17,759 nt of DNA from Acidobacteriota bacterium (GTDB taxonomy: Bacteria; Acidobacteriota; Vicinamibacteria; Vicinamibacterales; JAKQTR01), in the NCBI GenBank assembly GCA_026393735.1, contig JAPKZP010000112.1, positions 1 to 17,759 on the forward strand. The letters are read 5' to 3'. Of this stretch, positions 10,963 through 17,759 are shown one piece after another (position 1 is the stretch's first letter; each line of letters starts with the position of its first letter). Below the pieces are notes generated by a model that saw only the letters and a list, made by a program, of their open reading frames with translations, was not told the origin of the DNA and did no database searches. A program made the position numbers and the translations under genes.

Positions 10963-12072
10963 CTAGTACTCGTCGAACATGCGCTGAATCTGCTTCGGGT
11001 CGCTGGTCTTCGTCAGCGCGAGCCGCAGCAGGACACGCGACTTCTGAGGGTTCAACCCCAGCGACGCCACCAGGTTCAGCGCGTCGTCGTCCAGTTCGAC
11101 GTTGCGGCCGACGACACCTGTCGCGACGCGCGTCGAACGCACGCATGCGATCCCCTTCTTCGCCTGCGCCGCCAGCGCCTTCACGGCGGGCGCCGTCAGG
11201 TTGCCGTTGCCGACGCCGGCGATGACGATGCCCTTCGCGCCGGCCGCGACGGCCGCGTCAATCAGCGCGCCGTCCATGTTCTCGTGGGCCATGATGATGT
11301 CGACGCGCGGCAGCGCCGTCACGCCGTCCAGCGAGAACTCCGAGGTCACGGTGTTTCTGCCGACCGGCCCGCGGAAGAACTCCGCGTCGCCGTACGCCAC
11401 CGTGCCGATCAGGCCCCGCAGGGGCGACATGAACGTCTGCACCGCCGTCGTGCTGGTCTTCGTGAGAGACGAGGCGCCGTGGATCCAGTCGTTGATGACC
11501 ACCAGCACGCCGCGCCCGGCCGCGTCCTTGTTGGCCGCCACCGCGACGGCGTTGAAGAAGTTGAGCGGGCCGTCGGCCGAGAGTGCCGTCGACGGCCGCA
11601 TCGACGCGGTCAGGACGACCGGCTTCTTCGACTTGATTACAAGGTTGAGGAAGTAGGCGGTCTCTTCAATCGTGTCCGTGCCGTGAGTGATGACTACACC
11701 GGCGACGTCGGGCATCGCGACCAGTTCGTTGACGCGGCGCGCCAGCTTGAGCCACACCTCGTCGTTCATGTCCTGCGAGCCGATGTTGGAGATCTGCTCT
11801 CCGCGCATGTTGGCCAGCTTCTTCGCCTGCGGCACGGCCGCGAGCAGCTGGTCGACCCCGACCTGGCCCGAGGTGTATCCGGCCTGGGTGTCGGTGGCGG
11901 CGGCCCCGGCGATCGTGCCGCCGGTCGCGAGGACCACGATCGTCGGCAGCGCGGGCTTCGCCGCCTGGACGGCCGGTTTCTCGGCGACGGCAGCTGCCTG
12001 GGCGAAGGCCGGCGACGGCAGCGCCGCCACGAACAACGCGATCGCGAGGCACAGAGAGATCTTTCTGAGCAT
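10963..12072 (-). CDS. ansB: Periplasmic type II L-asparaginase
   Basis: A 369-aa enzyme hydrolysing L-asparagine to L-aspartate and ammonia in the periplasm. The signal peptide is MLRKISLCLAIALFVAALPS with PAFAQ (cleavage after AFA). A short Ala/Lys/Pro linker leads to the catalytic domain. First motif ATGGTIAG: nucleophile Thr53 (E. coli mature Thr12). Tyr66 in AGYTSGQVGV corresponds to Tyr25. Second motif ITHGTDTIEET: Thr132-Asp133 (Thr89-Asp90). Lys205 in SLTKTSTT corresponds to Lys162. GVGNGNL and NPQKSRVLLRLALTKTSDP near the C-terminus match E. coli AnsB closely, up to the final DEY. No active-site residue is missing. The ATG has AGGAGA 8 bases upstream (12081-12086). It lies 20 bases after the AspT-like antiporter gene, which fits a joint role in asparagine use. 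Confidence 0.96.
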   Translation of the reverse strand: MLRKISLCLAIALFVAALPSPAFAQAAAVAEKPAVQAAKPALPTIVVLATGGTIAGAAATDTQAGYTSGQVGVDQLLAAVPQAKKLANMRGEQISNIGSQDMNDEVWLKLARRVNELVAMPDVAGVVITHGTDTIEETAYFLNLVIKSKKPVVLTASMRPSTALSADGPLNFFNAVAVAANKDAAGRGVLVVINDWIHGASSLTKTSTTAVQTFMSPLRGLIGTVAYGDAEFFRGPVGRNTVTSEFSLDGVTALPRVDIIMAHENMDGALIDAAVAAGAKGIVIAGVGNGNLTAPAVKALAAQAKKGIACVRSTRVATGVVGRNVELDDDALNLVASLGLNPQKSRVLLRLALTKTSDPKQIQRMFDEY

Positions 12073-12092
12073 GTTGGTCTTCTCCTGGATGA

Positions 12093-13772
12093 TTACCGAG
12101 TCAGCATGACAATGACAGGTCCCCAAGCGGTGAGCAGGATGTTGCCGATGGCGTACGGAACCGTGTATCCGAGCACGGGAAGTTTGCTGTGCGCCTCGTC
12201 CTGGATTGCGCGGAGCGCAGCCGTCACGGTGCCCGCACCGGAGCAGGCGCCGAAGAGGATCACGGGGTTCATCCTCAGGACGTAGCGCCCGAAGAGCAGC
12301 GCGGCGATGTGGGGGGTTACCGCGACAACGAGGCCGACAACGAGCAAACTCGGCCCCATCTCGCGCAGGCCGGACACGAAACTGGGGCCGGCCGTGATGC
12401 CGACCACGCCGATGAACACCGCGAGGCCGACCGTGTCGAACACCCAGAGCGCCGGCTCCGGGATCCGCCCGAACGTCGGCCGCACCGACCGCAGCCAGCC
12501 GAACACCAGGCCCATGATGAGCGCGCCGCCGCTGGCGGTCAGGCTCAGCGGCAACCCTCCCACCGTGACGGACAGCGCACCGACCAGCCCGCCGAGGACG
12601 ATGCCGAGACCCACGAAGACGACGTCGGTCTCGCTCGAGGGCCGCTCGATGTACCCGAGTTCGCGCCCGGCCCGTTCGACGTCGGCCTTCGCCCCGGTGA
12701 GCCGCAGCAGGTCGCCGCGATTCACGACCGTGGCCGCGGAGAACGGAACGTCTTCGCCGCCGCGCACGAGTTTCAGCAGGGCCACACCTCGGCCGTGAAG
12801 GACGGCCAGATCGGCCAGCGACCGGTCTGCAAGGTGCCAGGCCGTGAGGACGACATCCGTCGCCACGACTGGGAAGTCCATCAGTTGCCGGTCTTCGACT
12901 TCGGTGCCGACCGCCGCGCAGGTGCTGAGCATGACCTCCCGGCGGGCTCCGAGGACGACGGTGTCTCCCGCGTACAGCCTCGTTTCTGGCGTCGCCTCGA
13001 TCACGGCGCCGGCCTGGCGGATCCGCTCGACGAACACGCGGTTGGGCGCGAACGTCCGCTCGAGGTCCGCCACGGTCCCGTACGGCGGCGGGTTGGCGTC
13101 GAGGCGGAACGCCCGCAGGTCCCACTCGCGGTGTCCCGACTGCCCGGTGGCGTCCCGCCGAGTTCCTGGGGCCATCGTCTCTTCGAGTTTCCGGCTCTCA
13201 GCCTTCAGGTCAACCTTGAGCAGCCGCGGCGCGAGACTCGACAGGAACCACACGACGAACCCTGTGCCCACCAGATAGCTGACGGCGTACGCGACCGGGA
13301 TGCGGTTCAGCATCCGCTCCTTCTCGTCCTGCGGGATGTCCAGCCGGCTGATCGTCTCGCTGGCGGTGCCGATGACGGTCGACTCGGTGAAGGCGCCAGC
13401 CATCAGGCCTGCTGCGGTCCCGCTGTCGTACCCGAAGATCTTCGCCGCAGTCACCGTGGTCACGAGACTCGTCACGCAGAGCACGATCGTGAGCGCGACC
13501 TGGGGCCCTGCGTTCTTCTTCAAGCCGCGGAAGAACTGCGGCCCGACCTTGTAGCCCGTCGCGAACAGGAACAAGTCGAAGAAGACGATCTTCACGATCG
13601 GGTCGACCTTGATGTCGAGCTGCCCGATCACGACGCCGGCCAGCAGCGTGCCGACGACATTGCCGAGGCTGAACGACCCGAGGCGGATCCGCCCGATGAC
13701 GAACCCGACGGCCAGTGTCAGGAAGATCGCCAGTTCCGGGTTCTCTCGCAGCGCGGTTACGAAGTATGTCAT
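12093..13772 (-). CDS. aspT: AspT-family (aspartate:alanine exchanger type) antiporter
   Basis: A 559-aa inner-membrane carrier with the layout of the AAEx family (AspT, YidE/YbjL relatives). An N-terminal membrane half (about residues 10-190; LTLAVGFVIGRIRLGSFSLG, FATGYKVGPQFFRGLKK) is followed by two hydrophilic TrkA-C/RCK-C-like domains (about 215-370; RLYAGDTVVLGARREV, VNRGDLLRLTGAKADVE). A second membrane half (about 375-559) repeats the first (FIGVVGITAGPSFVSGLREM). In lactic acid bacteria AspT exchanges aspartate for alanine and works with aspartate decarboxylase. No decarboxylase is seen here, so the counter-substrate may differ. I prefer the ATG at 13772 (GAGG 9 bases upstream, and the family usually starts just before TM1). 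An in-frame ATG at 13802 would add MSHEEARPTA. The gene precedes ansB by 20 bases and follows the DASS gene across a hairpin pair. Confidence 0.88.
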   Translation of the reverse strand: MTYFVTALRENPELAIFLTLAVGFVIGRIRLGSFSLGNVVGTLLAGVVIGQLDIKVDPIVKIVFFDLFLFATGYKVGPQFFRGLKKNAGPQVALTIVLCVTSLVTTVTAAKIFGYDSGTAAGLMAGAFTESTVIGTASETISRLDIPQDEKERMLNRIPVAYAVSYLVGTGFVVWFLSSLAPRLLKVDLKAESRKLEETMAPGTRRDATGQSGHREWDLRAFRLDANPPPYGTVADLERTFAPNRVFVERIRQAGAVIEATPETRLYAGDTVVLGARREVMLSTCAAVGTEVEDRQLMDFPVVATDVVLTAWHLADRSLADLAVLHGRGVALLKLVRGGEDVPFSAATVVNRGDLLRLTGAKADVERAGRELGYIERPSSETDVVFVGLGIVLGGLVGALSVTVGGLPLSLTASGGALIMGLVFGWLRSVRPTFGRIPEPALWVFDTVGLAVFIGVVGITAGPSFVSGLREMGPSLLVVGLVVAVTPHIAALLFGRYVLRMNPVILFGACSGAGTVTAALRAIQDEAHSKLPVLGYTVPYAIGNILLTAWGPVIVMLTR

Positions 13773-13834
13773 CGCCGTCGGCCTCGCTTCTTCATGCGAC
13801 ATCCCCTGCCGTCGTGCTCGCGTCCGTTGTCGGC

Positions 13835-13889
13835 GTGGGATCCGGCTTTAGCCGGATCCGTAACGGGGCTGGCTGAAGCCAGCCCCCAC
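13835..13889. repeat. REP-like element: two adjacent perfect hairpins
   Basis: Two perfect 10-bp stems with 2-base loops sit 5 bases apart. The first has arms 13838-13847 (GGATCCGGCT) and 13850-13859 (AGCCGGATCC), loop TT. The second has arms 13865-13874 (GGGGCTGGCT) and 13877-13886 (AGCCAGCCCC), loop GA. GTGGG (13835-13839) and CCCAC (13885-13889) also frame the pair as an outer inverted repeat. The shared GGCT..AGCC core and paired arrangement resemble BIME/REP elements. It fills the gap between the DASS stop and the AspT start. There is no T run, so it is not a classical terminator, but it could slow transcription or protect the mRNA. Confidence 0.8.
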
Positions 13890-13912
13890 GACTGATGGCG
13901 TCAACGACGCTC

Positions 13913-15325
13913 TCAGCGGGCCACCAGCATCAGCCACGGCGTGCCCAACACCAGGTACACGACGAGGCTGAGCACGGTGGCGATGGCGCCGAGTTTGTAC
14001 AGTTCTCCCTGGGACAGGTACCAGCTTCCCGTGAACAGCAGGTTCGCGCTCGAGCCCTGCGGCGTGATCACGGCGAAGAAGTTGCTCGCAAAGAGCAGCG
14101 TGAAGGCCAGCGGCACAGCCGGGACGCCCAGCTTCACGCCTACGTCCAGGAACACGGCAAAAAGCGCGAGCACGTGCGCCGTCTGGCTCACGAACAGGTA
14201 GTGCAGCAGCACGTAGGCGACGACCAGCGCCAGGAACACCGGGAGGGGGCCGAGGCCGCCGAGGGCGCCCGCGAGCCGCTGCCCGAGGTAGCCCATGAAT
14301 CCCATCTCGTTCAACTGGCCGCTGATCGTGTAGAGCACCGCGAACCAGATGAAGGTCGCAAGCACGTCACCTTCCTTCGCGATGTCGCCCATCGTGAGCA
14401 CGCCGGTCGCCATCAGCACGCCAAGGCCGAGAAACGCGATGGCCGTCGAGTCGAGGCCGAACGTACCGGCCGACGCCCAGAGTGCGACCATCACGACGAA
14501 GGTCGCCGCGACGGTGCGCTCGCCGCCGGAGAGCGGGCCAAGCGCAGTCAGGGCCTTGCGGGCTGCGGCGGGCGCGTCCGGCGTCGCGGTGACTTCGGGC
14601 GCCATGATCTTCAGGAGCAGATACGGCAGGAGCGCCATCGCCAGGAGCGTCGGAACCGATGCGGCGACGAACCACGATCCGAACGTCATCGTCACACCGG
14701 CGCTGCGCGCGATCTCGGCGCCGAGCGGATTCGCCGCCATCGCGGTGAACCAGAGCGCCGACGACAGGCTCAGGCTGACCATGCCCGAGAACATCAGGTA
14801 GGCGCCGAGCCGTCTGCGCGCGGGGTTGTCGGGCGTCGCGCCGCCGGCTTCCGCGAGCCCGACGACCAGCGGGTAGATCACGCCGCCGCGCGCGGTATTG
14901 CTCGGGAACGCCGGCGCAATCAGCCCGTCGACCAGGAAGATGCTGTACGACAGGCCGAGCGTCGACCGTCCGAACAGGCTCACGACGAGGTGGCCGAGAC
15001 GCTGGCCCAGGCCGCATTTCACGACCGCACGGGCGACGAGAAACGCGACGACGATCAGCAGGATGGTCGCGTTCGCGAAGCCGGCGTAGGCCTGGGCGGG
15101 CTTGAGCAATCCGGTCATGACGGTAGCCGCCACCGCGAGCACCGATGCCGTGAAGATGGGAAACGCCCCGACGATGACGGAGAAGATCGCGGCGGCGAAG
15201 ACCGCGAACAGACGCCATGCAGGAACCGTCAGGCCCTCGGGCGGCGGCGTGAACCAGATCAGGAGGGCAACCGCGAGGCTGAGACCGCCGGCGATCCAGG
15301 CCGAACGCGCGGCAGCGGCGATCAC
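13913..15325 (-). CDS. DASS/CitT-family dicarboxylate (divalent anion) transporter
   Basis: A 470-aa inner-membrane carrier of the divalent anion:Na+ symporter family, closest in pattern to the CitT/TtdT/YbhI branch. LTVPAWRLFAVFAAAIF and GLSYSIFLVDGLIAPAFPSN are typical. The two Ser-Asn-Thr-like substrate/ion motifs appear as PSNTARGG (about residues 141-148) and QGSSANLLF (about residue 428); NPARRRLGAYLM is another CitT landmark. Family members carry or exchange succinate, fumarate, citrate, tartrate or 2-oxoglutarate. Next to aspA, exchange of C4-dicarboxylates (fumarate or succinate) is the likely job. I chose the GTG at 15325 because it overlaps the preceding TGA (GTGA) and starts just before TM1. 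An ATG at 15415 would add about 30 mostly basic residues and overlap the upstream gene by 94 bases. There is no clear ribosome site, which fits translational coupling. Confidence 0.9.
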   Translation of the reverse strand: MIAAAARSAWIAGGLSLAVALLIWFTPPPEGLTVPAWRLFAVFAAAIFSVIVGAFPIFTASVLAVAATVMTGLLKPAQAYAGFANATILLIVVAFLVARAVVKCGLGQRLGHLVVSLFGRSTLGLSYSIFLVDGLIAPAFPSNTARGGVIYPLVVGLAEAGGATPDNPARRRLGAYLMFSGMVSLSLSSALWFTAMAANPLGAEIARSAGVTMTFGSWFVAASVPTLLAMALLPYLLLKIMAPEVTATPDAPAAARKALTALGPLSGGERTVAATFVVMVALWASAGTFGLDSTAIAFLGLGVLMATGVLTMGDIAKEGDVLATFIWFAVLYTISGQLNEMGFMGYLGQRLAGALGGLGPLPVFLALVVAYVLLHYLFVSQTAHVLALFAVFLDVGVKLGVPAVPLAFTLLFASNFFAVITPQGSSANLLFTGSWYLSQGELYKLGAIATVLSLVVYLVLGTPWLMLVAR

Positions 15326-15840
15326 TGTGCGCGCCCGCCGCCGCGGACTCGGCCGCGCAAGCCGACGGCGCGGCCGCTGATCGAGCCACTCTCGCCCTCG
15401 ATGACGTACTGCCACTCGAAAGTGAACTCACCCGTCAGGCCCGTGTAGCGGCCGGTGCCGCCCGTCACCGTGCCCGTGACCAGCCGGCCCGCAGCAACCG
15501 TTTCGCTGCGCAACTGGCTGTAGACGCGGTCGCCGCGCTCGTCGGTCCACACGCAATGGCCGACCATGACGCCAGCGCCGTTGTCGTAGCCGATCGCCTC
15601 GCCGCGAAATCCGCGGCTCAGCCCGACCCCGCTCGTCAGCGCAATCGCGCCGGACAGCTGGAAGGTGCCAGCCGGACGCCCGTCCACCGTCGGAAGGGCC
15701 TGGCGCTGGCCGGACGCGGACCAGGTTCCGTCGAACGTGCGCCAGTCGGCTGACGGCGCGACCTGGCCGGACACCCTGGTCGCCGCCATCGCGGCGACCA
15801 GGGCGAGAAGGACCAGTCCAAGTAGCCGTGTGCGGGTCAT
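15322..15840 (-). CDS. Secreted beta-rich protein of unknown function
   Basis: A 172-aa protein with a clear signal peptide (MTRTRLLGLVLLALVAAMAA, cleavage near VSGQ). I do not recognise a named family. The mature part looks like a small beta-barrel: FDGTWSASGQRQALP, FQLSGAIALTSG, EAIGYDNGAGVMVGHCVWTD, RSETVAAGRLVTGTVTGGTG and RYTGLTGEFTFEWQYV form alternating Gly-rich turns and strands. The GGTGRYTGLTG turn recalls lipocalin/allene-oxide-cyclase-like barrels, but this is only a pattern resemblance. It has one cysteine in the mature part. The C-terminus is Arg/Gly-rich (GLRGRVRGGGRAQ). The ATG has GAGGAG (15848-15853) 7 bases upstream, and its TGA overlaps the GTG of the transporter gene. A periplasmic binding or accessory role for the carrier is possible but unproven. 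Confidence 0.75.
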   Translation of the reverse strand: MTRTRLLGLVLLALVAAMAATRVSGQVAPSADWRTFDGTWSASGQRQALPTVDGRPAGTFQLSGAIALTSGVGLSRGFRGEAIGYDNGAGVMVGHCVWTDERGDRVYSQLRSETVAAGRLVTGTVTGGTGRYTGLTGEFTFEWQYVIEGESGSISGRAVGLRGRVRGGGRAQ

Positions 15841-15860
15841 GGCGGTACTCCTCAGAGGCC

Positions 15861-15904
15861 CTGGGTCTGACCGCCTTCGCTCTGGCGCTGGCGGTCAGGC
15901 CCGG
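15861..15904 (-). repeat. Intercistronic hairpin between the two secreted-protein genes
   Basis: CTGACCGCC (15867-15875) pairs perfectly with GGCGGTCAG (15890-15898) around a 14-base loop. Flanking GGG (15863-15865) and CCC (15900-15902) extend the stem past one mismatch. It occupies most of the 72-base gap and ends just before the ribosome site of the 172-aa gene. No T run follows it, so an mRNA-stabilising or attenuating role is more likely than termination. Confidence 0.5.
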
Positions 15905-15912
15905 CGCATCAG

Positions 15913-16728
15913 CTACTTCCCGACGCCGTACGCCTTCGCGATCGCCTCGACGGAGGCATCGGTCCGGCCCCAGGCCGGCTTGGCCGCCGCGACGGCGGCC
16001 GTGCCATCCATGAAGGACGCCACCGCGGTCCTCGCGTCGAGCACGCGCGTTACCGCGTTCACCGAGTCGATCTTGCTCTTCAGCGCGTCCTCGAGGCTCT
16101 TGGCCGCGGTCGCCAGCCCGGAGATCTTCGTCCCCGCCTCGGCCTTCACCGCCGCGTCGACAGTCTTGTCCTTCTTGAGGAGGTTTGCGACGTCCTTGTT
16201 CAGCTGCTCGGCGCCCTTGCGGGTCGACTGGACGGCCATCTCGAGTTCCTTGTCGCCGGTGCGCCTCGAGACCCACGAATCGGGCTCCACGGCGAAGTCG
16301 ATACCGTAGGCGCCCGCGAGCTTGGTCAGTTCAGGCACGAGGTCCGCCCACTTCATGTCGGCGCCCGACAGGCCGGGACGCATGGCGAGGCCCTTGTCGA
16401 ACTTCTTCGCATTCTTGAGGAACGCCACGGTCTCGGTGACAGCGTTGGCCGATCCCGGGCTGAAGCGGTCCTTCGCCTTGTTCATGGACTCTTTCAGGTC
16501 GTTGAGGACGACCTTGATGTCGACTTCGCCCTGCTCACCCTTGAGGATGGCGGTCTTGATCTTCGAGTCCATCCCATCGATGAAACGATCGAGCCCCTTC
16601 TTCACCTGCTCGAACTGCTGCTTCAGCATCTGGTCGGGCATGCGGGACGGCGTCGGACCCTGGGCCAGAGCGGTCACGGGCATTCCGATGAGTGCAACGA
16701 CGATGAGTACTGGAATGAGTTTCTTCAT
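15913..16728 (-). CDS. Secreted helical protein of unknown function
   Basis: A 271-aa protein with a signal peptide (MKKLIPVLIVVALIGMPVTA, cleavage at ALA-Q). The mature part is almost entirely predicted helix, with many Lys/Asp/Glu heptad-like stretches: QMLKQQFEQVKKGLDRFIDG, NDLKESMNKAKDRFSPGS, KGAEQLNKDVANLLKKDKTV and KSLEDALKSKIDSVNAV. No cysteine and no catalytic motif is visible. The pattern DRFIDGMDSKIKTA...INDLK-like...KDRF...WADLVPELTKLAGAYGI resembles a family of secreted helical proteins I remember from acidobacterial genomes, none with known function. The ATG has GAAAGG 9 bases upstream. It starts 33 bases after aspA and probably shares its transcript. A periplasmic partner or stress protein is conceivable; no function is claimed. 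Confidence 0.78.
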   Translation of the reverse strand: MKKLIPVLIVVALIGMPVTALAQGPTPSRMPDQMLKQQFEQVKKGLDRFIDGMDSKIKTAILKGEQGEVDIKVVLNDLKESMNKAKDRFSPGSANAVTETVAFLKNAKKFDKGLAMRPGLSGADMKWADLVPELTKLAGAYGIDFAVEPDSWVSRRTGDKELEMAVQSTRKGAEQLNKDVANLLKKDKTVDAAVKAEAGTKISGLATAAKSLEDALKSKIDSVNAVTRVLDARTAVASFMDGTAAVAAAKPAWGRTDASVEAIAKAYGVGK

Positions 16729-16761
16729 GACTGAATGCCTTTCGTCTTGTGTTGTGCTTGT

Positions 16762-17759
16762 CTACGACGGCCGCCCCTGGCCGGTCATCGAAGCCGGGTC
16801 CAGCACCTTGGCGATTTGCTCCTCGGTGAGCACCTTCTTCTCTCTGATCAGTTCCAGGATCCCGCGGCCGGTCTTCATCGCCTCGGCGGCGAGCTCCGTC
16901 GACTTGTCGTAGCCGATGACCGGGTTGAGCGCGGTCACGGTGCCGATGCTGTAGTCGACGTAGTGCTTGAGGATGTCCACGTTGGCGGAGATGCCCTCCA
17001 CGCAGTGGACGCGGAGCGTCCGGGCCGCGTTGATGAACATCGTCTGCGCCTCGAAGATGCAGGCTGCGATGACGGGCTCGAAGACGTTGAGCTGCAGCTG
17101 CCCGCCCTCGGCCGCCATCGTCACGGTGATGTCGCTGCCGATGACGCGGAAGCACACCATGTTGACGACCTCGGGGATGACCGGATTCACCTTGCCGGGC
17201 ATGATCGACGAGCCCGGCTGCTTCGCCGGCAGGTTGATCTCCCGCAGCCCGCAGCGCGGCCCGGACGACAGCAGCCGGAGGTCGTTGCAGACCTTCGAGA
17301 GCTTGATGGCGAGGCTCTTCATGACCGACGAGTAGAGGACGTACGCCTGCGTGTCCTGCGTGGCCTCGATCAGGTCGGACGCGAGGTGGATCGGGAACCC
17401 CGTGATCTTCGCGAGGTGCTCGGTGCACTTCTCGGCGTAGCCGGCCGGCGCGTTCAAACCGGTGCCGATGGCCGTCGCCCCCATGTTGATCTCGGAGAGC
17501 GGGAACTGCATCAGCTCGAGCGTCCGAACTTCGCCCGCCAGCGTCTCGGCGAACGCCTCGAACTCCTGGCCGAGCGTCATCGGCACCGCGTCCTGCAGCT
17601 GCGTCCGGCCCATCTTGATGACGGACCCGAACTCCTTGCCCTTGGCGCGGAACGCCGCGATGAGCTCCTTCATCGCGGCGATGAGCTGGACGTTGCCGAG
17701 CGCCATGCCGACGTGCAGCGCCGTCGGGTAGGCGTCGTTGGTCGACTGCGACCCGTTCA
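16762..17759 (-). CDS. aspA: Aspartate ammonia-lyase (5' end outside window)
   Basis: About 332 C-terminal residues of the cytoplasmic enzyme that converts L-aspartate to fumarate and ammonia. The frame is open to the window edge and reads NGSQSTNDAYPTALHVG before the first internal Met, matching the conserved SQSTND substrate-binding segment. GRTQLQDAVPMTLGQEF follows. The superfamily signature GSSIMPGKVNPVIPE carries the catalytic Ser loop. The residues around it (PAKQPGSSIMPGKVNP, VNMVCFRVIGSDITVTMAAE, GGQLQLNVFEPVI) match aspartase rather than fumarase C, which has a different sequence after KVNP. The C-terminus (KKVLTEEQIAKVLDPASMTG) is also aspartase-like. By comparison with family members (about 470-480 aa), roughly 140 N-terminal residues are missing. 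It heads the visible part of the cluster that ends with asparaginase, giving an asparagine-to-fumarate route. Confidence 0.94.
   Translation of the reverse strand, partial: NGSQSTNDAYPTALHVGMALGNVQLIAAMKELIAAFRAKGKEFGSVIKMGRTQLQDAVPMTLGQEFEAFAETLAGEVRTLELMQFPLSEINMGATAIGTGLNAPAGYAEKCTEHLAKITGFPIHLASDLIEATQDTQAYVLYSSVMKSLAIKLSKVCNDLRLLSSGPRCGLREINLPAKQPGSSIMPGKVNPVIPEVVNMVCFRVIGSDITVTMAAEGGQLQLNVFEPVIAACIFEAQTMFINAARTLRVHCVEGISANVDILKHYVDYSIGTVTALNPVIGYDKSTELAAEAMKTGRGILELIREKKVLTEEQIAKVLDPASMTGQGRPS

Noticed and set aside
12073..13125. Asparaginase as a fusion with about 350 upstream residues
   Set aside because: The upstream part is an Arg/Pro-rich frame antiparallel in quality to the AspT gene. 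A proper signal peptide and ribosome site define the start at 12072.
13835..13889. Intrinsic terminator between the DASS and AspT genes
   Set aside because: The stems are strong but neither is followed by a T run on either strand, and the same-direction, functionally related genes continue beyond it. It is reported as a repeat instead.
16762..17759. Class II fumarase (FumC) instead of aspartase
   Set aside because: The GSSIMPGKVNP signature is shared by both, but the flanking VIPEVVNMVCFRVIGSDITV and GGQLQLNVFEPVI are aspartase-like, and the neighbouring asparaginase agrees.

Overview
The window is a GC-rich, gene-dense bacterial segment in which every gene I can support lies on the minus strand, so it reads right to left. 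The high GC content, the periplasmic and outer-membrane proteins (lipoprotein signals, a tripartite efflux pump), a DUF4136 protein, a GH63/GH13 pair and a paired-hairpin repeat with GGCT(T/G)(T/A)AGCC cores suggest an acidobacterium (Acidobacteriota, perhaps of the Vicinamibacteria type). This assignment is an inference from gene content; there is no rRNA or marker gene here.

Layout in transcription order. (1) Positions 17759-10963 hold a probable asparagine/aspartate catabolic cluster: aspartate ammonia-lyase (aspA, 5' end outside the window), two secreted proteins of unknown function (271 and 172 aa), a DASS/CitT-type dicarboxylate carrier whose GTG start overlaps the preceding stop, a REP-like double hairpin, an AspT-type antiporter, and a periplasmic type II L-asparaginase (ansB). 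The reading is: asparagine is hydrolysed to aspartate and ammonia in the periplasm, aspartate enters through a carrier, AspA converts it to fumarate and ammonia, and C4-dicarboxylates may be exchanged through the DASS carrier. (2) Positions 10855-6500 hold a carbohydrate block: a 42-codon ORF that looks like the remnant N-terminus of a zinc-dependent glucose dehydrogenase, overlapping by ATGA a 913-aa GH63-type (MGH1-like) glucosidase, followed one base later by a GH13 alpha-amylase-family enzyme. (3) Positions 6374-527 hold a compact RND multidrug-type efflux operon: membrane fusion lipoprotein, HAE1-type inner-membrane pump, and NodT-family outer-membrane channel lipoprotein. (4) At 389-1 lies the start of a DUF4136 secreted protein running off the left edge.

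There is no gene-free stretch longer than 300 bases. The largest gaps are 390-526, 6375-6499, 10856-10962 and 13773-13912. I see no tRNA, rRNA, CRISPR array, insertion sequence, or any regulator gene. Long plus-strand open frames opposite the real genes are codon-bias shadows.
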